Below, piece after piece: positions 8,801 through 15,380 of a stretch of DNA of 15,380 nt (its first letter is position 1; every line of letters starts with the position of its first letter). The DNA comes from CAYPPG01 sp964412555. GTDB taxonomy: Bacteria; Hinthialibacterota; Hinthialibacteria; Hinthialibacterales; Hinthialibacteraceae. A program made the position numbers and the translations under genes. The notes under the pieces were generated by a model. The model was not told the origin of the DNA, did no database searches, and saw only the letters and a list, made by a program, of their open reading frames with translations. The stretch is taken from positions 1 to 15,380 of the forward strand of contig CAYPPG010000111.1 of NCBI GenBank assembly GCA_964412555.1, in the 5' to 3' direction.

Positions 8801-9336
8801 CAACCGTCCCCGCTGGGAATCGGAATGTAATCGCTCTGCTCGATTTGTTCCACGCCATCTTCTTCATAAAAGAGATGGCAGTAGGCCGTGTTGGGATAAT
8901 TGGGATTCGTGCCGGCGATGGTGGATAGCCGGATTAAGCCATGATCGTAGTTGTAATGATTCACCTTTGAAACATACAACGAAGCATACCGTTGATCGGA
9001 AAACGCCGCGTTGCCCTGCTTGATGTCCGCGGATACTTCCGTCACGGCATTTGTATACGTGAATGTTTGTTTGGACACGGCATAGCAGCCGTTATTCAAC
9101 CGGTCATCGAGCAGCAAAGACGGAGCCGGATTCCCATCGTTGCCGGTGATTTCAAACGTATAGGGTGTCGTACTGGAATGCCAGATGTTCCACGCCGTCA
9201 GATCGCCGGAAAAATCTTCGAAAAACAATTGGCCGGCCAGACCGGTTTGAACACCCAATCCCAAAACGAGAACAAAAACTCCCCAAAAAGACATTTTCTC
9301 CATCACCCTCAAACTGATTCGAATAAAATGTTTCAT
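5818..9336 (-). CDS. Secreted repeat protein: LamG-like domain, four PPC-like repeats, HYR-like domain, beta-solenoid-like C-terminus
   Basis: 1172 residues from the ATG at 9334-9336, which has a strong GGAAGGAG site (9345-9352) eight bases upstream. The frame opens further up with a TTG at 9367-9369, but that start has no such site. Signal peptide at about 1-35 (FVLVLGLGVQTGLAG). Residues 36-240 look like a concanavalin/LamG-type sandwich. Then come four tandem repeats of 114 residues (243-356, 357-470, 471-584, 585-695) resembling bacterial pre-peptidase C-terminal (PPC) domains, with IDHDQ, NPRFxIxxPDG and LWIWER motifs. Residues 695-790 are HYR/Ig-like (AVTDNRD, ATDAAENPAAGSF). Residues 790-910 contain a Ca-type DSNENNVLDPND loop. 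Residues 940-1172 have short beta repeats (VEGDVLYN, VLEAGDYGSIKLKSG) suggestive of a solenoid seen in secreted proteins. No catalytic motif was recognised, so it is probably a surface or matrix structural or adhesive protein. It has its own sigma-54 promoter. Confidence 0.9.
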   Translation of the reverse strand: MKHFIRISLRVMEKMSFWGVFVLVLGLGVQTGLAGQLFFEDFSGDLTAWNIWHSSTTPYTFEITGNDGNPAPSLLLDDRLNNGCYAVSKQTFTYTNAVTEVSADIKQGNAAFSDQRYASLYVSKVNHYNYDHGLIRLSTIAGTNPNYPNTAYCHLFYEEDGVEQIEQSDYIPIPSGDGWHRATIKILDTGFVEFYIDQQLVYTSLHPVSDAYDGQTAVMVGGRKSLYDNVEVTQSTDEQAIQIDHDQYLEGRFDQPDEVDVYTFHGNQGERITMRMKMTWAEENIYHFNPRFDILDPDGESVYVAKSEYKHTVVTVRDFVLPKSGEYKVLASNWRPFQVGTYILSLWIWERDPVVAIDHDQCLEDQELHYPIDHDLYKFNGNAGERITLRVMMTEAANIYYFCPRFEVYAPDGQLVTVAKSSKKCYHVQIQDFVLEQTGEYLVRLDNWSSQFSGKYRISLWIWERDPVVAIDHDQCLEEQVINYPIDKNLYSFNASAGDRIFIKMRMTQAQNIYHFNPRFEIYGPDGSLVTVAQSRKKVYYVHLQDFVLPADGQYIIRASNWRENYGGQYRISLWIWEREEVDPITDGQVLENQEIAYIGDMNLYSFEAFEGDKITLTMEMTQASSNRWYFNPRFELYDPDGELVTVAKSRKKVKTVSLADFEVNKTGVYLVRADNWQENQTGLYQLSLGIVSNRDEIPPVISGLEDIVRDQASDCSELTEIDMPDIAVTDNRDLFPTIVTEFHYADGRQEVRESLPLSVELFPIGTSTVIISATDAAENPAAGSFTVTVHSQTKLDITAAFMISGVSEPVSGMEVRAFDASITSCADLADGMPGNGVLSAFFHEIYFSCPSVSTVILDENGHAEMGMLPGNYVVITGVDSNENNVLDPNDLFFGAQVPGLQCGETRPLQLTLNSMAIYASEDFSTQPKAEVMGDCGAAGESIVEPNCHVTGSVFGSSVCLKNRATVEGDVLYNEINMHNKAVVNGELISPLPATLCDPTPPLPAFEAGTDNVTVQKGVTKVLEAGDYGSIKLKSGPKNDPAVLQLAGGVYNLQKIEIGNHARIECLGACEIRIDEDLLMHNDAYFGSAPETNVTAGDITVFVMGTNAKQGNGNSAPKSAVIGAFAFIQAKVFAPNSMLWFKSSADGRGVFAGKFVELDQSVTVTLEDGSLF
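7250..8620 (-). repeat. Four in-frame tandem repeats, 342-bp period
   Basis: Within the secreted repeat protein the coding DNA repeats every 342 bp (114 codons). The junction sequence GCGTTCCCA begins at exactly 8284, 7942 and 7600. The first two junctions are nearly identical over about 45 bp, including GGTCATGATCGAT and ACAACCGGATCGCGTTCCCA. The fourth unit has diverged most. The third-position similarity suggests recent duplication or ongoing recombination between units. Confidence 0.85.
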
Positions 9337-9468
9337 GACTGTGACTCCTTCCTCATTGAATTTTGGCAATCATTTCTTACTTCAGAGAGTAAGTATGTGA
9401 GGCAAAAAAAATGAACCTGTAATGAAGGAAAACATAAGCTTTGCCTTTGATCCATTGCTTTTTTATAT

Positions 9469-9482
9469 GCAGGTTTTATGCC
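9469..9482 (-). promoter_or_regulatory. Sigma-54 promoter of the secreted repeat protein
   Basis: On the minus strand TTGGCATAAAACCTGCAT gives TGGCAT at -24 and CTGCA at -12, with GG (9481-9482) and GC (9469-9470) exactly ten bases apart. This is the closest match to the TGGCAC-N5-TTGCA consensus in the window. The predicted start, near 9457, leaves a leader of about 121 bases to the ATG at 9336. Confidence 0.78.
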
Positions 9483-9560
9483 AATTAACGTTACGTTCTG
9501 TAACTCATTTGAATAGTTTAACTTACAATGGTAAGGTTGAGTGTTGTTGATTTCATGGAA

Positions 9561-9578
9561 GAGCAAGGTATTTTGACA
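9561..9578 (-). promoter_or_regulatory. Proximal activator site of the secreted repeat protein
   Basis: On the minus strand TGTCAAAATACCTTGCTC, an 18-bp match to TGTCAAAA-NN-TTTTGCTC. It is centred about 100 bp upstream of the -12 element and 67 bp from the nearer distal site. Confidence 0.7.
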
Positions 9579-9627
9579 TGAATGAGCCGAAAATCGATAA
9601 CCCTATAAATTTGAGATACTTATTGCA

Positions 9628-9663
9628 TGTCAAAATTTTTTGACAGAGCAAAATTTTTTGTCA
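9628..9663. promoter_or_regulatory. Distal tandem activator sites in the divergent region
   Basis: Two abutting 18-bp sites: the perfect palindrome TGTCAAAA-TT-TTTTGACA (9628-9645), then GAGCAAAATTTTTTGTCA (9646-9663). The pair matches 5082-5117 in order and composition. Centres are about 167 and 185 bp upstream of the 9469 promoter. They also lie 160-195 bp upstream of the histidine kinase start at 9822 and could influence it. I found no GG-N10-GC promoter for the kinase in 9664-9821. An AT-rich stretch around 9790-9804 might serve a sigma-70-type promoter. Confidence 0.75.
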
Positions 9664-9821
9664 ATTTTACGGATTGGTATGGAAGCGATTAAAAGAAACA
9701 AGGAATGAAAGGTTGATACTGATTTCAGTCAAACGAAGAATAGAAACGAAAAAATGAATGATATCTCTTTTCCACGATTCAAAGCACAACATAAATATGA
9801 TATCCTCACTATTATTTCGCT

Positions 9822-12800
9822 ATGAAAAAGCAGGCTTTGTTGTCATTTACTATGCATACATCGAGACAGATTCAATTCATTGGTTATTTGTTGATTCTAT
9901 TTTGGATCCGGCAAGGGATTCCCGCCAATTCTCAAATCTATCCTTTCAAAACATATTCAGTCAATGACGGATTGTTGCAATCCAGAGTGAATACGCTGAT
10001 GCAAGACAGTCAGGGGTATCTCTGGATCGGCACCGATTCCGGGGTATGCAAATTCGACGGCAGCCGCTTTTATTATTACGACGCTAACGGCCCGCTGATC
10101 AACGGACATATTACCGACATACTGGAGGACTCCAGCACCCATATCTGGATTGCCACTCAACAGGGAGTGCACCACTACAATCGTTCGCAATGGTACTATT
10201 TTAACCGGGAAAACGGTTTAATCGACAATCATATCCTTACACTCTATGAAGACCGGCAGGGAAAAATCTGGATTGGAACTGAGAAAGGTGTACAAGTATG
10301 GAACGGGGAAACATGGAACCATTTTTTGCCTAAGGAAGATAAACTACAGCAAGAAATTTATGCTATTTATGAGGACCATCTAGGAACTTTTTGGTTTGGC
10401 GCTTTTGATGGAGTTTACCAATTCAATACCGTCAAATCCGCTTTCCAGAAAATCGAACGGTTTAAAGATTTATGCACAAATATCATATATGAAGATTCAA
10501 AGGGAAATCTTTGGATAGGCAATTCAGATGGACTTTTTCGATACAAAGATCGCGAATGGACTCATTATTACTACAAGGTAAGCCCCATTGGGAATTATGT
10601 CCAAACGATCGTAGAAGAGCAAAATGGCTCTCTATGGATCGGATACTCGAAGGGACTAGCTCATTTTGACGGAAACCAACGAACCATATATACAACAAAA
10701 AATGGATTACCAGACAATAATGTGTATGACCTGTGTAAGGATCACGAAAACAATCTATGGATCGGCACGTGGAGAGGATTGGTCAAACTACAGCATGTGG
10801 CATTTTCCTATTTTACGACTCAACATGGTTTAACCAATAATGCGGTTTCCTCCATTTTGGAAACAGAAGATGGAAGCATATGGTTTGGCACCTTCGGGGA
10901 TGGTATCAATTACTTTGAAGGGGAAACATGGTCAAGTTTTTTGACAGATAAAAGGATTAATTCAAAAATTGTTCTATCCATCCTTCAACACAGGCAAGAA
11001 ATATGGGTTGGAACACAGGGAGGCATTTATGTATATGATGGATCAGATTGGCGGCAGGAACGAATCCACAAGAATAATTATAGCCGTTGTATTTATACCG
11101 GCATGCAAACCGATTCCGGAGAGATTTGGTATGGAACGCGTGGCGGCGTTTGTCATTATGACGGACAGCAGTGGTCGGTTTATACTACGCAAGACGGCTT
11201 GAATCATTCAAGTGTGTACTCCCTCTTAAAAGATTCCCAAGGCTTCCTATGGGCTGGAACCCACAATGGATTGAGCCGTTTGGATGACGAATCATGGTCG
11301 ACTTACTTGACTCAAGACGGACTTCCCGGAAATACCATCAACACGTTGTATGAAGATGAGAACGGCAAAATCTGGATCGGTACGCAAAACAACGGGATAT
11401 CCTGCTTCGACGGAAAGGAATTCACCAATTTTTCAATCCAAAACGGTTTGCCTGACAAAACGATCTACTTCATCTTTCAGCATAAAGATCATATGTATTT
11501 CGGGACGAATCAAGGACTTTGCCGGTATGATGGGAACCGCTTCAACACTTACGCAGCAGAAGACGGTCTCCCCTCCAATGAAATGAACCGGGGCGCCTGG
11601 TGCCGGGATTCTCACGGCAACTTTTGGCTGGGAACCATGAATGGCGCTGTGTATTTTGAACCGGACCGTCTTCCGGACCAACAGTTTCTACCCATCATTC
11701 ATCTTACCAATGCCACTTCGATCCATTCCAACCGGCACCTTTCCGATGGCTGTCACTTAGCGTATCATGAAAATTCGATTCGCTTTGACTTTGTGGGAAT
11801 TTATTTTTCCTCGGCTCACCGATTACTCTATGAATACCGGCTGAAAGGATTGAATGAAAACTGGAATACTACCCGTGACCGTTTTGTCTTGTTTCATCAC
11901 TTGGAACCGGGGGAGTACCAATTTGCAGTACGCGCGAAAACGCAAAATGGCTCGGTCTCCCACCCCCCCACCGCCTTTCATCTTGTTATCGAGTCTCCCT
12001 TTTGGGCACAATGGTGGTTTTATGTTTGTATTGTTCTTATCTTCGCCGGGAGCGTTTATCTGGTCACCCATGAAATCGATAAACGAAAAACTTATTCAAT
12101 TATCCGCGCCAACGAACAGAAATATCGATTATTGACGGAAAATGCAGCTGATATCATTTGGTCGATGAACTCCGATTTTCAATACACCTATGTCAGTCCG
12201 GCGGTCAAACGAATTCGGGGCTTTACGGTCGACGAAGCGATGCATCATTCCCCGGAGCAAGATATGACGGAAGAATCCTGCGCGCTTTTTCGCAAAACCA
12301 TCCAAGAAAAAATAGATCTTTGTAATAATGCTAAGGACCAGCAAACACCTTTTCATTTGGAACTTCACTATTATTGCAAAGACGGATCGGTGATTCCGGC
12401 CGACACCATTGTCACAGTGATTTGCGATCCAATGAATCATTGTCATACCGTACAAGGGATTACCAGAGATATCTCCGAACGCAAACGAACGGAACAAATG
12501 CTCGAAGAACAACGCCAACAACTCATCATGGCGGATAAGATGGCGGCGCTGGGAGTCCTCGTTTCCGGTGTCGCCCATGAAATCAACAATCCCACGAGTT
12601 TCATCATGGTTAACACTCCTATCATCAAAAAAGCCTGGAAGGATGCGGAACCTATCATGGAACAATATTATCGCGAGAACGGTGAATTTACGATCAGCAG
12701 AATGCCGTACACCTTCCTGCGGGACACGATGCCCAAACTGTTCCAAGGGATCATTGACGGAACCACACGCATCAAAAGAATTGTGGATGATTTGCGAACA

Positions 12801-13283
12801 TTCACCCGATATGAACAGTCTGACAATTTTGAAGAAATCGATGTCAATCAGGTTGTGAAAAGTGCTATTGGTTTGCTGAATCATTTGATTAAAAATTCAA
12901 CCAAAAAATTCCACGCGGAATATGCGCATCAACTCCCGAAAATCAAAGGAAATTTCCAACGGCTGGAGCAAGTTGTGATCAATTTGGTACAAAATGCCTG
13001 CCAAGCGCTGACATCCAAGGATCAAGCGATCATGATCAAGACACAACATGATCCTAATACGGAGTCTGTCTTTATAATGGTGCAAGATGAAGGTATGGGG
13101 ATTGAAGAAAGTGACATGCCGAAAATCATGGATCCTTTTTTTACCACAAAACGAGAGAGCGGGGGAACCGGTCTTGGTCTCTCGGTCTCAGCCGGAATCA
13201 TCAAAGAACATCGAGGATCCCTGCGTTTCGAATCCGTCGCCGGAGAGGGAACAAAAGCGATCATTCAACTCCCTTGTAATTAA
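9822..13283 (+). CDS. Sensor histidine kinase with two beta-propellers, Y_Y_Y domain and PAS domain
   Basis: 1153 residues; inner-membrane sensor kinase. The N-terminus (residues about 17-37) is a signal or anchor segment. Residues 45-635 hold 14 two-component-regulator propeller repeats (LWIGTDSG, IWIGTEKG, LWAGTHNG and so on), enough for two seven-bladed propellers. A Y_Y_Y-type Ig domain (about 655-722), a transmembrane helix (728-751), a PAS domain (760-885) and the kinase core follow: phospho-acceptor H919 in VAHEINNP, N-box N1058, D1089 in DEGMGI, DPFFTTK, and GGTGLGLS (1114-1121). All catalytic boxes are intact. The architecture resembles polysaccharide-sensing kinases of Bacteroidota hybrid systems, but there is no fused receiver or AraC domain. 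The partner is presumably the regulator 163 bp downstream. The ATG at 9822 has no clear Shine-Dalgarno site, so the start is uncertain by a few codons (next Met is residue 11). The ligand is unknown. Glycan fragments would be a guess from the family. Confidence 0.93.
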   Translation: MKKQALLSFTMHTSRQIQFIGYLLILFWIRQGIPANSQIYPFKTYSVNDGLLQSRVNTLMQDSQGYLWIGTDSGVCKFDGSRFYYYDANGPLINGHITDILEDSSTHIWIATQQGVHHYNRSQWYYFNRENGLIDNHILTLYEDRQGKIWIGTEKGVQVWNGETWNHFLPKEDKLQQEIYAIYEDHLGTFWFGAFDGVYQFNTVKSAFQKIERFKDLCTNIIYEDSKGNLWIGNSDGLFRYKDREWTHYYYKVSPIGNYVQTIVEEQNGSLWIGYSKGLAHFDGNQRTIYTTKNGLPDNNVYDLCKDHENNLWIGTWRGLVKLQHVAFSYFTTQHGLTNNAVSSILETEDGSIWFGTFGDGINYFEGETWSSFLTDKRINSKIVLSILQHRQEIWVGTQGGIYVYDGSDWRQERIHKNNYSRCIYTGMQTDSGEIWYGTRGGVCHYDGQQWSVYTTQDGLNHSSVYSLLKDSQGFLWAGTHNGLSRLDDESWSTYLTQDGLPGNTINTLYEDENGKIWIGTQNNGISCFDGKEFTNFSIQNGLPDKTIYFIFQHKDHMYFGTNQGLCRYDGNRFNTYAAEDGLPSNEMNRGAWCRDSHGNFWLGTMNGAVYFEPDRLPDQQFLPIIHLTNATSIHSNRHLSDGCHLAYHENSIRFDFVGIYFSSAHRLLYEYRLKGLNENWNTTRDRFVLFHHLEPGEYQFAVRAKTQNGSVSHPPTAFHLVIESPFWAQWWFYVCIVLIFAGSVYLVTHEIDKRKTYSIIRANEQKYRLLTENAADIIWSMNSDFQYTYVSPAVKRIRGFTVDEAMHHSPEQDMTEESCALFRKTIQEKIDLCNNAKDQQTPFHLELHYYCKDGSVIPADTIVTVICDPMNHCHTVQGITRDISERKRTEQMLEEQRQQLIMADKMAALGVLVSGVAHEINNPTSFIMVNTPIIKKAWKDAEPIMEQYYRENGEFTISRMPYTFLRDTMPKLFQGIIDGTTRIKRIVDDLRTFTRYEQSDNFEEIDVNQVVKSAIGLLNHLIKNSTKKFHAEYAHQLPKIKGNFQRLEQVVINLVQNACQALTSKDQAIMIKTQHDPNTESVFIMVQDEGMGIEESDMPKIMDPFFTTKRESGGTGLGLSVSAGIIKEHRGSLRFESVAGEGTKAIIQLPCN

Positions 13284-13446
13284 AATCTACCCCTGGTGGT
13301 TTGGCCTTGAGCCTGCTTGAAATTTCATGAAAATGTATATCGATACGGCGATTTCTTCCAGGGATAACAAGGTCTCATAGACAATGCCTTATATTCGCCG
13401 GAATTAATATGTGATGAATATACTGAAATGTTTTGGGAGCTGACGT

Positions 13447-14895
13447 ATGAGCACACAAGTAAATCCTATCCATCCCATTCTGATTGTGGACGACGAAGAA
13501 CATATTCTGAACAGTTTCGAGATCGCGTTGCGGGCGGGAGGTATCAATAACATCCTCACGTTAAAAAATAGCGGTGAGGTTCCTGCGATTCTCAATCATC
13601 GCAATATTAGCGTCTTGCTCCTTGACCTGCTTATGCCCTCTCCCTCGGGGGAGGAAATCCTCGAACTCGTTAATACGAATTATCCCCATATTCCGGTTCT
13701 GGTTATCACTGGTGTCAACAGCATCGAAAAAGCGGTTCACTGCATCAAACAAGGCGCGTATGATTATTTCGTCAAGCCCATCGAACCCCAACATCTTGTT
13801 TCCTGCGTAAAACACATTCTCGAATTGCAACAACTGCGCCAGGAAAATATTCAATTGAAGCAAAAAGTATTTTCCGGCTCTCTCGAACAGGAAGAAGCCT
13901 TTTCGGATATCGTGACTCGAAATGGCACGATGTACACCCTTTTCCAGTACATCGAGACAATCGCCCAAAATCCGCATCCGGTTCTGATCACCGGCGAAAC
14001 CGGCGTAGGGAAGGAATTGATCGCGCGGGCTGTGCATAAGGCCGGAAACCGGACCGGTGATTTCGTTTCCGTGAATATTGCCGGTTTGGATGATCATGCT
14101 TTTTCCGATACCTTGTTTGGGCATCTTGCCGGCGCTTTCACCGATGCGAAAAGCCGCCGGGCCGGTATGGTGGAAACGGCGGCGGATGGAACGTTGTTCT
14201 TGGATGAAATCGGCGATCTCAACATGGATTCCCAACTCAAGCTTCTCCGCCTGATCCAGGAAAACGAATACTATCCCCTAGGCTCCGATATGCCCAAATA
14301 CTCGACCTGCCGTTTCGTGTTCTCCACATGGCAAGATTTGGAAAAAAAGATGGCGAAAAAGGAATTTCGGAAAGACCTGTATTACCGGATTTGCACTCAC
14401 CATCTTCATATCCCTCCATTACGTGACCGAACCGAAGATTTACCGTTATTGGCCAATCGTTTTTTGGAAGAGGCGGCTGAAGTCTTTCATATCGAACTTC
14501 CCTCTCTTCCTTCGAATTTATATACCCTTTTTTCCAACTATCCGTTCCCCGGCAATGTGCGGGAATTGCGAACCATGATTTTCGATGCGGTTATCGAATA
14601 TAAGTCCTCATATTCATCCGAAGCCCAACATGACCGCCCATCAAAAATGCCATTGGATTTGTTTAAATCATACATTTTACCGAAACTAACCCCGGACCAA
14701 TATCAAACCTTGATCAGCTCCCTCCCCGAAAACGAGTTCCGCATCACCTTCCCCAAACGCCTTCCCACGCTGAAACAAGCCGAACAAATGCTAATCGAAG
14801 AAGCCCTGCGGCGAGTAAACGGCAATCAAGCCAAAGCGGCAAGAATGCTCGGTCTCAGCCGGCAGGCGTTGAACTACCGGCTGAGGCAGGAATAA
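13447..14895 (+). CDS. NtrC-class sigma-54-dependent response regulator
   Basis: 482 residues. ATG at 13447 has GGGAG (13435-13439) seven bases upstream. Receiver domain 1-125: acidic pair D15/D16, phospho-acceptor D60 (LLLDLLMP), T88, K110. AAA+ domain from about 150 to 385: Walker A GETGVGKE (183-190), sigma-54-contact loop GAFTDA (229-234, a variant of GAFTGA), Walker B LFLDEIGD (250-257), arginine-finger region FRKDLYYRI, and PGNVREL. A Fis-type helix-turn-helix is at 441-482 (NQAKAARMLGLSRQALNYRL). The gene follows the kinase at 163 bp on the same strand, so it is the expected partner. Phosphorylation should promote oligomerisation and ATP-driven opening of sigma-54 promoters, three of which are in this window with shared operator sites. 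The first such site downstream begins three bases after the stop codon. Confidence 0.95.
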   Translation: MSTQVNPIHPILIVDDEEHILNSFEIALRAGGINNILTLKNSGEVPAILNHRNISVLLLDLLMPSPSGEEILELVNTNYPHIPVLVITGVNSIEKAVHCIKQGAYDYFVKPIEPQHLVSCVKHILELQQLRQENIQLKQKVFSGSLEQEEAFSDIVTRNGTMYTLFQYIETIAQNPHPVLITGETGVGKELIARAVHKAGNRTGDFVSVNIAGLDDHAFSDTLFGHLAGAFTDAKSRRAGMVETAADGTLFLDEIGDLNMDSQLKLLRLIQENEYYPLGSDMPKYSTCRFVFSTWQDLEKKMAKKEFRKDLYYRICTHHLHIPPLRDRTEDLPLLANRFLEEAAEVFHIELPSLPSNLYTLFSNYPFPGNVRELRTMIFDAVIEYKSSYSSEAQHDRPSKMPLDLFKSYILPKLTPDQYQTLISSLPENEFRITFPKRLPTLKQAEQMLIEEALRRVNGNQAKAARMLGLSRQALNYRLRQE

Positions 14896-14898
14896 TTT

Positions 14899-14934
14899 TG
14901 TCAAATAGATTTGCGCTGTCAAAATTTTGAGCAG
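14899..14934 (+). promoter_or_regulatory. Distal tandem activator sites of the right-edge unit
   Basis: Two abutting 18-bp sites: TGTCAAATAGATTTGCGC (14899-14916) and TGTCAAAATTTTGAGCAG (14917-14934). The second is a shortened palindrome around TCAAAATTTTGA. Centres are about 173 and 155 bp upstream of the -12 element at 15081. The block starts three bases after the regulator's stop codon, so the sites overlap its 3' untranslated region. Confidence 0.7.
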
Positions 14935-14985
14935 GGGACTTAAGTTCTTGATTACTTTCTAGTTATTGCTTTTCCTGGAATTCCG

Positions 14986-15003
14986 TGTCAAAATTTTTTG
15001 CTC
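14986..15003 (+). promoter_or_regulatory. Proximal activator site of the right-edge unit
   Basis: TGTCAAAATTTTTTGCTC, an exact match to the consensus half-sites. It is centred about 86 bp upstream of the -12 element and 69 bp from the nearer distal site, as at the two other promoters. Confidence 0.75.
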
Positions 15004-15067
15004 TTCAGTCGAATATCCCAATTTTGTAACATACTGTATTTTTTTGATTTAAGTTATAGCGAAATTG

Positions 15068-15081
15068 GGAATGTTTTTTGC
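15068..15081 (+). promoter_or_regulatory. Sigma-54 promoter of the right-edge unit
   Basis: GGGAATGTTTTTTGCG has GG at 15068-15069 and GC at 15080-15081, exactly ten bases apart, with a perfect TTGC at -12. The predicted start is near 15093. The -24 element is poorer than at 9469-9482, but the operator triplet upstream supports it. Confidence 0.65.
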
Positions 15082-15110
15082 GTATAAATACTTATACTCA
15101 ATTGGGTTTG

Positions 15111-15374
15111 ATGCTAGCAATGAACACACAACAAAATGAATATTTTCCTTGGATTCTTCAACTTTGCTCGAATGATTTGTTAATTCATTCGATAATCCAA
15201 CGCAACAAATATATGTATTCATTTATCTGGGGATTATCTATTATGGGAGGAATCTTTATTCCGTTCGCTCTTGCATTGTTCGAAGGAGTTGCTTTCGATA
15301 CGCAGGAAAATTGGAAATCATTCACAGACGAACCGGCAAAAAGTCGAGAGGAAAAAAAATGCAGAAATTTGTAA
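15111..15374 (+). CDS. Small hypothetical protein with one membrane segment, doubtful
   Basis: About 87 residues from the ATG at 15111, or 84 from the ATG at 15120. A TTG at 15078 also opens the frame but lies inside the promoter and is discounted. One hydrophobic stretch (about residues 42-63, YSFIWGLSIMGGIFIPFALALF) could span a membrane. The tail is charged. The only reason to take it seriously is the short leader (18-27 bases) behind the predicted sigma-54 start. There is no convincing ribosome site before either ATG, and the frame overlaps a much better start at 15359. It may be a small translated leader or simply untranslated RNA. Confidence 0.3.
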   Translation: MLAMNTQQNEYFPWILQLCSNDLLIHSIIQRNKYMYSFIWGLSIMGGIFIPFALALFEGVAFDTQENWKSFTDEPAKSREEKKCRNL

Positions 15375-15380
15375 AAACAA
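15359..15380 (+). CDS. Start of a gene cut by the right edge, probably a third regulon member
   Basis: ATG at 15359-15361 with a GAGAGGA ribosome site (15346-15352), six bases of A-rich spacing, and then MQKFVKT before the window ends. Met followed by Lys-rich residues resembles the start of a signal peptide, as in the other two sigma-54-driven genes, but seven residues cannot prove it. It would have a leader of about 266 bases from the predicted promoter at 15068-15081. Confidence 0.45.

Noticed and set aside
9337..9369. TTG start at 9369 for the secreted repeat protein
   Set aside because: The ATG at 9336 has a strong ribosome site and begins a normal signal peptide. The 11 extra residues would include that ribosome site.
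9402..9417. Second sigma-54 promoter for the secreted repeat protein (AGGTTCATTTTTTTTGCC, minus strand)
   Set aside because: GG and GC are 12 bases apart instead of 10. The site at 9469-9482 has exact spacing and a better consensus.
9664..9821. Sigma-54 promoter for the histidine kinase
   Set aside because: Every GG in this stretch was checked and none has GC ten bases downstream.
12129..12884. 251-residue minus-strand frame opposite the histidine kinase
   Set aside because: Antisense to the PAS and kinase-core coding region, whose motifs are intact.
13561..14235. 224-residue minus-strand frame opposite the response regulator
   Set aside because: Antisense to the receiver and AAA+ coding region. 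No motif or start signal.
1..15380. Reverse transcriptase or Avd gene for the DGR-like pair
   Set aside because: No frame on either strand shows RT motifs. If present it must lie outside the window.

Overview
The window looks like chromosomal DNA of a Gram-negative environmental bacterium, probably from a poorly cultured lineage. The grounds are very large secreted multi-domain proteins, Thr-Pro linkers, a propeller-type sensor kinase, FGE-sulfatase (C-type lectin fold) modules and GC-rich palindromic repeats in a moderately AT-leaning background. The phylum cannot be fixed from the sequence alone.

Layout from left to right. Bases 1-388 are non-coding and repeat-rich: a 27-bp direct repeat, several perfect hairpins, and a short A-rich segment (131-190, minus strand) homologous to the 3' end of the next gene. 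A 1502-residue secreted protein (389-4897, minus) carries an L-type-lectin-like domain, a TIM-barrel/glycosidase-like domain and a C-terminal FGE-sulfatase domain. Bases 4898-5163 form its control region. A 195-residue Cys-rich membrane protein (5164-5751, minus) lies directly downstream of a 1172-residue secreted protein (5818-9336, minus) with four 114-residue repeats. Bases 9337-9821 are a divergent control region. On the plus strand follow a 1153-residue sensor histidine kinase with 14 propeller repeats (9822-13283) and a 482-residue NtrC-class response regulator (13447-14895). A third control region then leads to a gene cut by the right edge.

Two observations stand out. First, three transcription units (389-4897, 5818-9336 and the one starting after 15081) each have a sigma-54-type GG-N10-GC promoter. 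Each is preceded by the same arrangement of 18-bp sites (TGTCAAAA-NN-TTTTGCTC or the palindromic TGTCAAAA-NN-TTTTGACA): one proximal site about 85-100 bp upstream and two abutting sites about 153-186 bp upstream. The sigma-54 activator encoded between them is the obvious candidate to bind these sites, so the window reads as a self-contained signalling module: kinase, activator, and secreted surface or matrix proteins as outputs.

Second, the 3' end of the lectin/FGE gene pairs with the A-rich copy about 200 bp downstream. In a 33-base block all six differences fall at adenines of the copy. This is the signature of a diversity-generating retroelement (variable region, template repeat), in the usual gene order. 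However, the copy is 9 bp shorter in its second half and no reverse transcriptase lies within the window, so it may be a decayed or partial system, or have its RT beyond the left edge.
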